Part shown: piece by piece, positions 10,545-20,159 of the stretch
How positions within the stretch are numbered: the stretch's first letter is position 1
How the letters are laid out: the number at the start of each line of letters is the position of its first letter
NCBI GenBank assembly: GCA_034638255.1
Contig: JAWPGT010000002.1
Span: 248,001 to 312,000 of the forward strand
Length of the DNA: 64,000 nucleotides
Direction: 5' to 3'
Origin: Coprinus comatus
Lineage: Eukaryota > Basidiomycota > Agaricomycetes > Agaricales > Agaricaceae
Program-made: the position numbers and the translations under genes
Notes under the pieces: generated by a model
Seen by the model: only the letters and a program-made list of their open reading frames with translations
Databases searched by the model: none
Told to the model about the DNA's origin: nothing

Positions 10545-13500
10545 ATGGCCCTGACATTTCCTGTCAACCCTGTTCGCACTGGGGTCCGACGTAAGGTTCT
10601 GCCAAAGAAGTCTGATGAAGAGAAGAACTTTGTCAATACGTCAATGGTGATGATTGGCCTGTTGAAAGACCGGCCTCTGACTTCCCCTGACCTGGTGGAG
10701 GAGCTTGCTTCGGCTATCTCCCAAACCTTCTCCAATGCCTGGGACGCCAGTGCAAAGGAGGTCTTTATTTCACCTGCTGCCAAGTCGTGGTGGGATGATC
10801 AATGCAGTGAGACACTTCAAGCCTACAGGGCCAATCGCACTCCAGAAGGTTACTCCTCATTTCGCAAGGCTGTACAGTCTGCTAAGTGCAAGTTCTTTGA
10901 CGGCAAGGTCAAGGAAATTGCAACTACCAACAAGCGTCCTTGGGATCTCATGAACTGGGTCCAGGCTCGCAAACTCCCTGCATGTGAAGCTATTCAGTAC
11001 AATGGCCACCCATGTCATGATCTGGACAACCTATGGGATGCTCTCAACGGCACTTACAATGCGGCCTCTGACCGTGCTGTAGATGTCTCTGTTTTGGACG
11101 AACTTCCTGATCTCCCTAGTCGGAATTGGCAGTTGTTCTCTGAACAGGAGCTAGAGGATGCACTTGACGGGTGTGCTTCTAACTCTTCCCCTGGTCCTGA
11201 TCATGTTACATGGTCCCATCTCAAGTGCATTGTGGCTGATGATGACTGTCGCAGTGTACTGATCAACCTTGCTAATTCCTGCATGTCAGTGGGATACTGG
11301 CCTCGTCACTTCAAGGAGTCTGTCTCTGTGATCATTCCAAAGCCGGGTAAGGCCTCTTACGCCACTCCCAAATCTTTCCGCCCCATTGTGCTTCTCAACA
11401 CGGTGGGCAAGCTTATTGAGAAGATGATCTCAACTCGACTCCAGTTTGATTGTGTCAAATGGGGAGTCTTTCATCCTAATCAGTGTGGCGGCATCATCCA
11501 GCACTCTACTGAAGATGCGGGTATGTACCTCACCCATCTGGTTCGTGCCGGGTGGTCTAAAGGTCTCAAGACAAGCGTGGTTGCCTTTGACATTGCTCAG
11601 TTCTTCCCCTCTCTGAATCACACCATGATCATGGCGATTCTTCGCAAGCAAGGATTTGGACCTCAAGTGGGTGGATTCTTTGCGTCATACCTTGTTGGGA
11701 GAGAGACGGCATACCTCTGGAACTCTTTCCAATCCCAGTTCTTCGAGGCGTCAGTGGGGGTAGGTCAAGGCTCTGCCTTATCTCCAGTGATGTCTGCCAT
11801 CTTCATTGCCCCGGTGATGAAGATCTTCGACATTCGTGCACTTGGTCTTGGGTGCACCATGCTCTCATATGTTGACGATGGTACTATCGTTGCACAAGGC
11901 AAGACATGGGATGAGAATATTACTACTCTGCAAGGAGGGTATGGCATCTCCCATGATCTGTTTACGTCGTTTGGACTTGTTCTGGAACACAACAAGTCTG
12001 AAGTATTCCATTTCTCTCGCAAAACTGGTGATGAGAATCCGTCTATTGACCTTGGCTTTGTCCCCTACACTGGCCTCACTCCTCTCCGTCCCAAGGTATA
12101 CTGGCGATACCTTGGGTTCTTCTTTGATCGTGCCCTCAACTTCCATGAACACGTTCGTTTCTACTCTACCAAGGCTCTATCTACTGTCAAGTCAATGGGG
12201 ATGCTTGGTAATTCATCTAGGGGTCTTCTCCCACAACAGAAGTGTCTTCTCTACCGATCCTGTGTTATGCCCATTGCAACATATGGCCATCGACTCTGGT
12301 TCTTCAATGGTGCCCAGAACAAAGGTGCTGTGAAATCCCTCAACACTATGCAGCGTAAAGCTGCACTGTGGATCACTGGTGCTTTTCGCACTTCCCCCAC
12401 TGGTGGGACTGAAGCTCTTGCCGGCCTCATTCCCATTGGACTCCATCTCAAGAAGCTATCTGAACGTGCAATCTTCCGGCTAGCAACTCTCCATCCTACC
12501 CACCCTCTCCGAGCTCTGCTAGATAGGCCATTCTCTGGTGCTGCACCCCCACATCGCCGATCCATTGCCAACATGACTGAAGCTCAGAAGTGTAAAGTCA
12601 AGTCTGCTCTCCTGGAAGCCAACAAGCGGCTCCCAGAACTCGGTGAGGTATTCAACCCTATGGTGGATGAAGCTCGCCCTGGATCTCGCTTATTGGACCT
12701 GTTCTCTACCCGGATCAAGTTCATAGCATACATCAAACCAATTGAAGATGCCGCTCAGCACCTTCACACTTATGTCTCAAAATTGGATGTGTTTCTTGAC
12801 GACATCCGGGGTGATCCACAGGGTGCCTATGTAGCGGCAGATGCAAGTCTGCCTCTTACAGGTACTCACCAGGTTATTTCAGCAGCCATGGTATTTCAGG
12901 GGGGACGCTGTCTATCTCAGAGACAGGTCGCCGGAAAGGTAACAGCTCCTGGAGGGGAGTTATTTGCTATCCGTATGGGCATCCAGAAGGCTTTGGCCTT
13001 TCCAGATGTTTGTCGCTTGTTTGTCTTTACTGATTCCATTGCGTCGGCAAGGCGATCAGTAAGTCCAGTTGCTACCTCAGGTCAGAGTCAGGCATTGGCT
13101 GTGATATGTTCTCTAGAAGACTGGTTCACTCGTGTCCCAGGCTCCTCCATCCACTTCATCCACGTCCCTTCCAAGGCTCAATGGTTGGTCCACCAGCAAG
13201 CTCATCAACTTGCCACCTCCCTTCGCATCCCTATGGGCCGCAACCCACTTTCTTCTCTTGAACGACTCCGTCAAGACTGTACTCAACAATGCAAGGATAA
13301 ATGGACTACCCTATTCCAATCTCCTTCATATCGCGGCCACAACTTCCTTGATCTTGCTGGGGGCAAGGGTCGTCGCCTCCAGCCGGATTACCTCAAGGGG
13401 GGAAGTTGGCTCCCACTTGCGTCTGCATCCCTGTCCCTCTCGACTCATATGTGCCGTGCCATCCTCAACCACGCTCCTATAGGCGACTATCGACGTCGGT

Positions 13501-13691
13501 TCCATCCAACTCTCTCTGCTGGGTGCCCTTGTGGGCACCAGCTTCAAACTCGTACTCATATCTTGGCAACATGTAGAGAGTATCATCGACATGGAGGTCT
13601 CCCGGTTTCAGCCGAAGGACTTGTGGAATTTCTGACTCGCAATCCTCAAGCATTTGCGTTCAGGCCTGAACATATTGATGGTGTGGGATAA
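10545..13691 (+). CDS. LINE reverse transcriptase / RNase H polyprotein
   Basis: 1,048 open codons in frame with the upstream endonuclease fragment, so the ATG at 10545 is only the first Met after the stop at 10344. RT motifs: SSPGPDHVTW, KSFRPIVLLNTVGK, FDIAQFFPSLNH (motif A), VGQGSALSPVMSAIF (motif B) and YVDDGT (motif C), about residues 220-450. RNase H at about residues 760-890 shows the D-E-D-H set in ADASLPLT, GGELFAIR, FTDSIASA and HQQAHQLA. The C-terminus has CPCGHQLQTRTHILATC, a Cys/His motif common in LINE ORF2 proteins. It would copy its own RNA at nicked target DNA. Activity in cis is doubtful because the endonuclease is broken. Confidence 0.93.
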   Translation: MALTFPVNPVRTGVRRKVLPKKSDEEKNFVNTSMVMIGLLKDRPLTSPDLVEELASAISQTFSNAWDASAKEVFISPAAKSWWDDQCSETLQAYRANRTPEGYSSFRKAVQSAKCKFFDGKVKEIATTNKRPWDLMNWVQARKLPACEAIQYNGHPCHDLDNLWDALNGTYNAASDRAVDVSVLDELPDLPSRNWQLFSEQELEDALDGCASNSSPGPDHVTWSHLKCIVADDDCRSVLINLANSCMSVGYWPRHFKESVSVIIPKPGKASYATPKSFRPIVLLNTVGKLIEKMISTRLQFDCVKWGVFHPNQCGGIIQHSTEDAGMYLTHLVRAGWSKGLKTSVVAFDIAQFFPSLNHTMIMAILRKQGFGPQVGGFFASYLVGRETAYLWNSFQSQFFEASVGVGQGSALSPVMSAIFIAPVMKIFDIRALGLGCTMLSYVDDGTIVAQGKTWDENITTLQGGYGISHDLFTSFGLVLEHNKSEVFHFSRKTGDENPSIDLGFVPYTGLTPLRPKVYWRYLGFFFDRALNFHEHVRFYSTKALSTVKSMGMLGNSSRGLLPQQKCLLYRSCVMPIATYGHRLWFFNGAQNKGAVKSLNTMQRKAALWITGAFRTSPTGGTEALAGLIPIGLHLKKLSERAIFRLATLHPTHPLRALLDRPFSGAAPPHRRSIANMTEAQKCKVKSALLEANKRLPELGEVFNPMVDEARPGSRLLDLFSTRIKFIAYIKPIEDAAQHLHTYVSKLDVFLDDIRGDPQGAYVAADASLPLTGTHQVISAAMVFQGGRCLSQRQVAGKVTAPGGELFAIRMGIQKALAFPDVCRLFVFTDSIASARRSVSPVATSGQSQALAVICSLEDWFTRVPGSSIHFIHVPSKAQWLVHQQAHQLATSLRIPMGRNPLSSLERLRQDCTQQCKDKWTTLFQSPSYRGHNFLDLAGGKGRRLQPDYLKGGSWLPLASASLSLSTHMCRAILNHAPIGDYRRRFHPTLSAGCPCGHQLQTRTHILATCREYHRHGGLPVSAEGLVEFLTRNPQAFAFRPEHIDGVG

Positions 13692-14044
13692 CACGAGTGT
13701 GAAGTGGTCTAGGGAGTGCTTCAGTTGTGGAGTTGGAGGGAGGGTTCTTGGGGGAATGGAGTGTTTGTTCATTCTGGCGTCCTTTCTTTTTCTTTCTTTT
13801 CTTTTCTGCTTCAAAGAGGTGTCTTTTCCTTTCTTCTTCTATCTCTATTTGGTTAGGCGTTAAACTAATCTCTCTCTCGAGTGTAGCATGTGGTGCACTT
13901 TAATCCAGTTAGCCAGACTGTTTCTGTATGTATGATATTTGTAGGTACTATGTATTTACATCTGCGACCCCTTCGGGGTCGCTAGCGGACTGTGTACGTG
14001 CACCGCGAATATAAATTCTGATGTCAAAAAAAAAAAAAAAAAAA

Positions 14045-14160
14045 GAGCATATATGAAATAAGCAGTGATGTGACAGTGGAACTGAGGTTGAAAACAAATA
14101 GTTGAGTTAATACTACGATAATACATGAGCTGTCATCCCCATCATTAATTTCTGCTCCGA
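14045..14160 (-). pseudogene. upstream part of the split RecQ-type helicase fragment
   Basis: Begins with the right TSD of LINE copy 2 (14045-14059). On the minus strand an open frame (through INSTICFQPQFHCHITA) leads directly into the helicase frame at 10022 once the LINE is removed. The right inverted repeat starts at 14161. Confidence 0.55.
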
Positions 14161-14271
14161 CCGGTGATCCCCATTTCGTGTAATGTGCCAGCCCCTCACT
14201 GCGCTCAGAGGCTCGTTTTTTATGTAAGAGCTTGTCTCTGTTTGCCTCTGACCATGCGCACATGAGGGGAT
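14161..14271 (-). repeat. right 111-bp inverted repeat
   Basis: Near-identical reverse complement of 9473-9583. Before LINE insertion the two arms would have been about 540 bp apart, giving a roughly 760-bp unit carrying helicase sequence. No clear TSD is seen outside the arms, so true terminal inverted repeats of a transposon are not proven. Confidence 0.88.
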
Positions 14272-14426
14272 TGCCAGGTGATGACAGGACAAGTCACCTG
14301 ACAGGTCAGGTCCTCTGAGTTCCCACGCTATGTCACACAGCGCCTATGCCCCTGCTTGAGCCAGTGACTGGGAAACAAGACTATACCCTGGTACATATAT
14401 CTAGTATCAGTTCCTACAATACCTAA

Positions 14427-14499
14427 GGCCATATAGCTCAGTGGTTAGAGCTCCCAATGCACATTTGGGTGGTCCCGGGTTTAATCCCTGGTGTGGTCA
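14427..14499 (+). ncRNA. tRNA-like cloverleaf (tRNA pseudogene or SINE head)
   Basis: 73 nt fold as a full cloverleaf: acceptor GGCCATA/TGTGGTC (with G-U pairs), D-stem GCTC/GAGC, anticodon stem CCCAA/TTGGG, T-stem CCGGG/CCTGG, discriminator A. The A box matches the Pol III consensus. Position 33 is G in place of T (loop TGCACAT, nominal anticodon CAC) and the T-loop is TTTAATC, not TTCRANY, so a working tRNA is unlikely. It is followed by 'gggatgggcaggagcctg' (14517-14534), which recurs inverted beside the left 111-bp repeat; this suggests a SINE-like repeat. Confidence 0.5.
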
Positions 14500-14549
14500 C
14501 TTTTCTCTTCTTACAGGGATGGGCAGGAGCCTGGTTTTAGAGTATATTC

Positions 14550-15498
14550 AAGAAAACCAAGATCATATGCATACCCTTTGGCTGTCAGAGGGATGGTGTT
14601 GTATAAAATGCTGTGTTCAATCATTCCTTGCATGGCAAAAGGTTGGAGAGGTTCTTGGCAACATCCATTGTTCATTTATAGGCCCAGTTTCAGTCCAAAA
14701 TTGAAAAGTATATCTTGTCTATGTCTTGTGTCATTTTAGTCAAACTGTCAAAGCATAGCTTGTCAAAGAACACATGTTGCTTGGATATTGGACACCTATG
14801 AGGCTGTTTGGTCAAAGTACAGTGAATAGGGGTTCAAGTCTGAAAGAAAGAAATCTGACATATGTAAAGTCTAAGCCTTGTTTCATTTTGGGTGAATAAT
14901 GGCTGGTTGCTTGGATATTGGGTGCCCATATGCATGTGGCTCTTTGGTGAAATATAAAAATATAACATTCAGGGTTGTACCAGTACAAGGATCCAACATT
15001 CTATGTCAACAATCACATGCTAAATTCCGCAGAAACATGATGAAGGCAAAGCTCATCTATATTATCCAGTAATCCAGAGTTTGCAAACCAGAAACAGATG
15101 ATAGCCATAATGATTGATATGAGCCAAACCCATTGATGTTGTATGCAAGCACAGGAGTGGTCTATGAGCCAAGAGGAATGGGTATTGGTGTTGGTTTCAA
15201 AGTCTTTCCAATTGATTTCCTTTTGTTGTGTTATTTCTTGAGATTCAAGGTCTTTCTTCTATCCTCTATAGCTCACAGAGGTGATCATTGAGTTGACAAG
15301 ACATGAAACTTCTGAAAGATTAGATGATTAAAATTTCCAAAGGTAAAAGTATAAGAGACGGACCATGTAAAGTTGCATTTAAGGATGATTTTGTTTTTTT
15401 TTGCTCAGCTGCTTTCCCCTGTTCAATTGATCCATTCCATTTGAGTTTTTTGTGTTTGTTGTCTTGTCCTGACTTAATCTCTTTCCATTTGTTTTCAA
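14550..15498. other. intergenic or decayed sequence
   Basis: Sequence is AT-rich with no convincing domain. Short minus-strand open stretches (for example around 15547-15320, containing VPDIENKWKEIKSG) could be the 3' end of the coiled-coil pseudogene that lies to the right, but I cannot support an exon structure. The motif 'ggttgcttggatattgg' recurs (14776-14792, 14909-14925 region), indicating a degraded local duplication. Confidence 0.3.
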
Positions 15499-15818
15499 TA
15501 TCAGGAACATATATTGCATTGATCAGATAGGAAAGACCTGAGACCACTTAGTAAACCTTTTGGAGTAGAAATTTAAAAGGAGTCTAACCATGTTGTAGTT
15601 CCAACCCTAAGCCCCTAGTTGTTTGTTGGGTTTGTTTCTTGGGAAAATCATTTTCACTATCAGGAATATATGATACATTGAGCAGATCAGAAAGACCTGA
15701 GACTACTAATACTTAATAAACTTCTTGTAGTAGAAATTTAAAATAAGACTAACCATATTGTAGTTCCGATTCTAAGCTCCTGGGTGTTTGCTGTGTTTGT
15801 TTCTTGAGTAAATCAAAC
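15499..15818. repeat. diverged tandem duplication, about 159-bp unit
   Basis: Two consecutive units begin with 'tatcaggaacatatattg' (15499) and 'tatcaggaatatatgata' (15658). Each continues through 'gaaagacctgagac', 'gtagaaatttaaaa' and 'tgttgtagttcc'-like blocks and ends with a 'gtttgtttcttg' block. The duplication lies in the 3' part of the coiled-coil pseudogene. Confidence 0.7.
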
Positions 15819-15921
15819 CCCTCTTTCAGATGTTCTAGTTCAGTTGTAATGTGGTCAACATTTTGAGTCAAGCTCTCAATATCGTTATTGTGATCCATGA
15901 TATGCTGGTTGAGTACATTGC
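15749..15921 (-). pseudogene. coiled-coil gene remnant, 3' exon
   Basis: Minus-strand codons encode a heptad-rich helix (QHIMDHNNDIESLTQNVDH, then ELEHLKEGFDLLKKQTQQ). It joins the exon on the far side of the solo LTR at 15922-16286, but the frame is shifted by one, so the gene had decayed before or after insertion. Family unknown. Confidence 0.55.
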
Positions 15922-16286
15922 TGTAAGGGCTACTCATGTCAGCGACAAGCGGCCCAACAACTAGCAAGGAATCCAAAGTTATATTTGATCAGAAACATAT
16001 TACAGAACAGATACAACATACCTAGCGAGGAATCCAAAGAGAAAGAGTTGGGGATTCACTTGCACAGGCTATGCACAATATATACTACTATACAAACAGA
16101 GATGCCAGCTATTGTCCAGAGGGATGTTGTAACATGGACAATGGGAACAATGGGGGATGAGTCACGTGAGGGGGCAAGTCGTGAAAGCGCGAAGTCGGGA
16201 GGTGTTCCGATGGAAGTCAGAACATCAGAGGATCGGTCAGTAGTCAGTGTGTTGGTGTAAGGGTCGGTGAGGAAGGTCCCCTTACA
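15922..16286 (+). mobile_element. solo LTR, family B, with TSD
   Basis: 365 bp with TGTAAGGG...CCTTACA ends, flanked by the exact 5-bp repeat ATTGC (15917-15921 and 16287-16291). A second family B copy lies inverted at 21463-21854. It inserted into the coiled-coil gene. No internal element is present, so it is a product of LTR-LTR recombination. Confidence 0.92.
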
Positions 16287-16832
16287 ATTGCATTGTTTGC
16301 AGAAGTTGATTTAGTTCAGAGATCTGGTTCTGAATCATTTCAACAGTTAGCCCAAGCTCATCATGACATGCATCAATTGTGAGAGTTCTGTGAAAGAGAT
16401 TGGAAATCTCATTGGAAATCTCTTTCTTGTGATAGCCAATGTCCTTGATAAGCTTCACATGTTCCAAGTAATGAGTTTGGATTTTTGTGCCATGGTCCTT
16501 GAACAAGTTGTGTAGATTCAGGAGTTCAGATTGCAAATTTGTGATTCCAGATTTGGTGTGTGTCTAGCATTACATGGTCAACAATCGAAGGCAAGTAAAG
16601 GAGAAAGGACTTACCTTCTCCATTTCATGCTCACTTTTGAGTTTCTGCACTTGTACCTCAAGCTTCCTAAGGTTAGAATCCAAGTCGGCTATGTTCTTGG
16701 TCTCGATTCTATGCAGTGAGTCTTGCAAATCAAATATCCTTTCATCCTGTTGAGATATAAGTAACTTTCCTATACCAAGAAAGATGGATGATTCATATGT
16801 GGTTGGAGTTCATGTTGAAGTTCGAGAAGCTG
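16287..16832 (-). pseudogene. coiled-coil gene remnant, middle exons
   Basis: Minus-strand exons with plausible splice sites: ELQHELQPHMNHPSFL ends at a gtatagg donor (about 16784); after an intron ending in caacag comes DERIFDLQDSLHRIETKN ... KLKSEHEMEK with a gtaagtcc donor (about 16610); then LLNLHNLFKDHGTKIQTHYL ... EMIQNQISELNQLLQTM (16536-16292). All are strongly helical, heptad-like. No catalytic domain is seen and the family is unknown. Two solo LTRs split it. Confidence 0.6.
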
Positions 16833-17127
16833 TGTAAGCGCAGGAACGTAGAGCACGACCGGACGCGTAGATTAACGAAGGAACGAAGGTGATTGATTAA
16901 GAAATGAGTGAGATATACTGCAGACAATGGTATGAGACTAGAACATGATATTAAACTATAACTACTCACCTGCAGACAATGGTATGAGACTAGAAGGTCA
17001 CCAAGTGTCTGCAGGACGCTTCTGCAAGCTGTGACATCACACAGTAACACCACATGATCAGAAAAGCGATCACAAGCTACAAGTCCATCAACTACTGACA
17101 TTGGGACTGTCTGGAGCAATCCTGACA
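16833..17127 (-). mobile_element. solo LTR, Copia family A (295-bp form), with TSD
   Basis: TGTAAGCG...CCTGACA on the + strand, flanked by the exact 5-bp repeat AGCTG (16828-16832 and 17128-17132). It carries the 52-bp internal duplication. It interrupts an exon of the coiled-coil gene: once removed, LAQLLELQHELQP reads through the target site. Confidence 0.94.
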
Positions 17128-17256
17128 AGCTGTGCCAGCTAACATGGTCAAAAAGTAAATATTGATTGATAATGCTTGGCAATCCTATTTCGGCCATTTA
17201 TTGTGCTACACTACAATTGTGGCCTGGTCACTTGTGTTTTTCATAATTATCTTTCC

Positions 17257-17691
17257 TCACCCAACTAACTGCCAAATTTCTATATCTAAGCTGGTAGGAA
17301 ACTCCTTCAATATCTCCCACTCATATCCTTCCTGTACTGGTTTCCAGGTTGGAGGACTCCTGCCAACATTGAACCAGATCTGGGCATTACACAATTCGGA
17401 AGTGTGGAAAATCTCATGTACAAAAAGCGCCCCAACTTCAAGTGTTACTGAAGTTGGAGTTGGGGGAGGTTTAGGAATACTAGTGTGTCCCTTGGTCTGA
17501 AACCATCGTATCTGTGCTTTTCTGTAGGGTTTGGTCCAAAGCAGGTCTGAATAGATATTAACCTTGATAATAGTTAGTCTGTTATGTGGTACCTCAGGTT
17601 GATGAGCAGAACTTACAATATGAAATTTGCCTTTAGCTTGAGGTTGATGTGCTTGTATTACTGGTTGACTGTCCTGTGTTTCATTAGACAT
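17257..17691 (-). pseudogene. possible 5' exon of the coiled-coil gene, unknown protein
   Basis: A 144-codon open frame on the minus strand starts at ATG 17691 and ends at a GTGAGG donor-like site near 17255. Residues include LTIIKVNIYSDLLWTKPYRK and FVHEIFHTSELCNAQIWFNV. I do not recognise a domain. Position and strand fit the first exon of the coiled-coil gene that follows, but splicing is inferred. It may still be a separate small gene. Confidence 0.4.
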
Positions 17692-17719
17692 TTGTCAAGA
17701 CTTAAGTAGGCTCACTCAC

Positions 17720-17962
17720 TGTCAGGATTGCTCCAGACAGTCCTAATGTCAGGAGTTGATGGACTTGTAGCTTGTGATTGCTTTTCTGATCATGTGGTGT
17801 TACTGTGTGATGTCACAGCTTGTAGAAGCATCCTGCAGATACTTGGTGACCTTCTAGTCTCATACCATTGTCTGCAGTATATCTCACTCATTTCTTAATC
17901 AATCAACTTCGTTCCTTTGTTAATCTACGTGTCCCATCGTGCTCTACATTCCTGCACTTACA
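17720..17962 (+). mobile_element. LTR, Copia family A (243-bp form), no TSD
   Basis: TGTCAGG...CTTACA, 243 bp, lacking exactly the 52-bp internal duplication of the 295-bp form. Flanks ctcac and gtcat do not match, so this copy has lost a partner or was rearranged after insertion. Confidence 0.88.
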
Positions 17963-19570
17963 GTCATTGACTGAAGATGAATTGAATGATATTTGGATAC
18001 ATGAATCCAAGTCAATGTTGCCAAAGAAAGGAATTTTGGTGCTGCTATCTCTATTACAATACAAGTATCCCACAAGTCCTGTTCTGGCTCTGGTTAATCC
18101 ATCACTGAATTCCGTTGTTCTCAAGATACAACAATTAATTGTTGATTAAAAAAAAAAAAAAAAAAAAGGTATGTTTGAGTGTTTACAACTTCAGTATAAA
18201 CTGCTAATATACTCACAGCATAGGGATGTAGGAGTCATCTCAAATGATGAAAAGGAAAAGCCACTTGCTACTCATCTGAGGACACAAAGACAGGAAGAAT
18301 CGACTATTCTTGTTGTGGGAAAGCTGAAACATGATACAAAAACTTGTGTACTGGGTCGAAACACTGTCCATGAAATTAAACAAGATATGGCATGTTTGAC
18401 TCTTCCATTGTGGGTTGCCAAGGGACCTGGTTATCCCAGCGAAGCTCAACAAGGCAAGCTTCATGCGGACCAATGGAGATCATTTTGCTCCATAAATCTT
18501 GTTGTCACATTAACCTGCCTTTGGGGTATTAAACCCAAAGACAGCAAAGAAGGAAAAATGTTGAAAAACTTTCTTCATCTTGTTACAGCAGTAAAATATG
18601 CATCCCTGTGAGTCATTAATCAAGAAGTGATCAAAAAGTACCATGATCACATCCAAATCTATTTACAAACATTACTTGACCTATATCCCAATACCTCACT
18701 CTCTGCCAATCAACATATGGCCCTCCATGTCAGAGAACATTTACAAAGATTTGGGCCTGTTCATTCATGGAGATGTTTTCCATATGAGCACTTCAATTAC
18801 ATACTTCAGAATGTTTCCACAAATGCAATCAATAGTAAGTTTTAATGGTGGCCCTCCATCATACTTAACAGCATCTTACAGGCCAAATGGAAAAAACCAT
18901 GTTCAACTCATTTTGTGCCATACAACAACTGCACCATCTTTGCCACCCCTTGCAAGTGCCCGCTGAGATACACCTGTTTATCCCTAACTTTTGTCGCACA
19001 TTTGAAAATGATGTTCGTGGCACACTCTTATCCGAGGACTGGAGATTAGGGAACAAGGAAAGTGAAACTAGTGAAGCCACTGTCATATCTCATGATTGGT
19101 ATCCCCTTCTATGCAAATGGTATGAAATACATGATCCTCAAGTCCACAAAATTCCTGGTGCCATCATGCTGTTATGAATGATCTCTACCAATATTACACT
19201 CAAGATGTCAAACATGTCTTATCCTGACAGCCTAGTGACATACTGACTCAAGAACAATAACCATGCTGCTCCTTGGCAGGCTGGAACTATCCTATCCATA
19301 TTTCGCCATGTCTTTTCTGGGAAAGTGTTTTTAGTAGTTGAACCTTACAAAGTGGTGATGGTCAAAAAAGAGCATCCCTGGGTCTTTCATGATGAGGAAT
19401 TCCAATTCTTGGTAGGGCACCTCTTTCACAAACATCCAACTTATCTACCTGTGGTGATTACTCCTCAAGATGTAATGGGTCATTTTGCTTATGCAAAGAC
19501 AGACTACATTGATCATCTTGGAAATACCCTCTTCCATGCTGTACCACTAGAAAAGGTATGTGATATTTAA
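17963..19570 (+). pseudogene. CMC/EnSpm-like (Tnp2-type) transposase remnant
   Basis: Plus-strand open pieces separated by stops: WVAKGPGYPSEAQQGKLHAD and QWRSFCSINLVVTLTCLWG (about 18408-18530), then LLDLYPNTSLSANQHMAL and HLQRFGPVHSWRCFPYEHFN (about 18675-18800), then DVRGTLLSEDWRL and a C-terminal block ending FAYAKTDYIDHLGNTLFHAV (to about 19550). The GKL-AD-WR and FGPVH-W-FP-E blocks are, from family knowledge, typical of agaric CMC/Plavaka-type transposases. A 19-nt A-run lies at 18149-18167. Decayed; no function expected. Confidence 0.65.
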
Positions 19571-20159
19571 GAACTGGAGATCAAAGGTTCTGACTTGTTT
19601 GTAGGAATAAACATATTATATTATCATTTTTAATATCATTTGGTTGTTACATCCACTAGACAAAGCCTGCAAACACTCAAATTTGGAGTTTCACATTACT
19701 GTTCTCCATGCAGCTGGATGTGCAAGATTAACAAGGCTGATGATTATGGCAGACATTGAGCAAGTCCTTGATGGACATTACCCTTCTTCCCCCTTTTTTT
19801 GTGAGTGAAGCCAAGTCTTCAAGTTTTAATACTGGAAGGTTACGTTTGTCCTCTCCTCTCTTATCCATATATGCATATTAACAATCTCGGCCTTTATTGA
19901 ATGAACATAGCAAACAGAAGAATCACCAAGCAAAAGTGATACAGGTCTCAGGTGTATGCCAAGGAGAGTAAGGTCAAAACTCATTACTTCCACCTACGCC
20001 TATCACTACTGGATCAGGACCACTGACACCCAGATCACTTGCACAGATCACAACCAACCCTGACCTCTCATGTCTCATCACACTATTCAATGCACAACTT
20101 GCCACAATACCAACCTCACCAATCACCTTGAAACCATTATTGACCAAGACTCTGTTCAC
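19571..20159. other. decayed sequence without a supported gene
   Basis: Short open stretches only. Content is intermediate between the transposase remnant and the Copia gag remnant that follows. No repeat or RNA gene is evident. Confidence 0.3.

Larger units (their letters stand above)
10023..14044 (+). mobile_element. non-LTR retrotransposon copy 2 (long, 5'-truncated)
   Basis: 4,022 bp between exact 15-bp TSDs, ending in a 19-nt poly-A (14026-14044). It contains a partial endonuclease, a complete reverse transcriptase, RNase H and a C-terminal Cys/His motif, then a 3' UTR of about 330 bp including a gcgaccccttcggggtcgc hairpin at 13963-13981. ORF1 and the endonuclease N-terminus are missing. 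The combination of APE-type endonuclease, RNase H and poly-A resembles fungal Tad-like clades; clade assignment would need phylogeny. Confidence 0.95.

Noticed and set aside
11836..12333. 165-codon ORF overlapping the LINE RT
   Set aside because: Shadow frame of the reverse transcriptase; the same frame recurs in copy 1 only because the DNA is homologous.
13608..13814. Lys/Arg-rich minus-strand ORF in the LINE 3' region
   Set aside because: Antisense of the CT-rich 3' UTR, present in both copies, no domain.
16793..17197. 134-codon ORF across the family A LTR
   Set aside because: LTR sequence read in the antisense frame; the same translation appears at other LTR copies.
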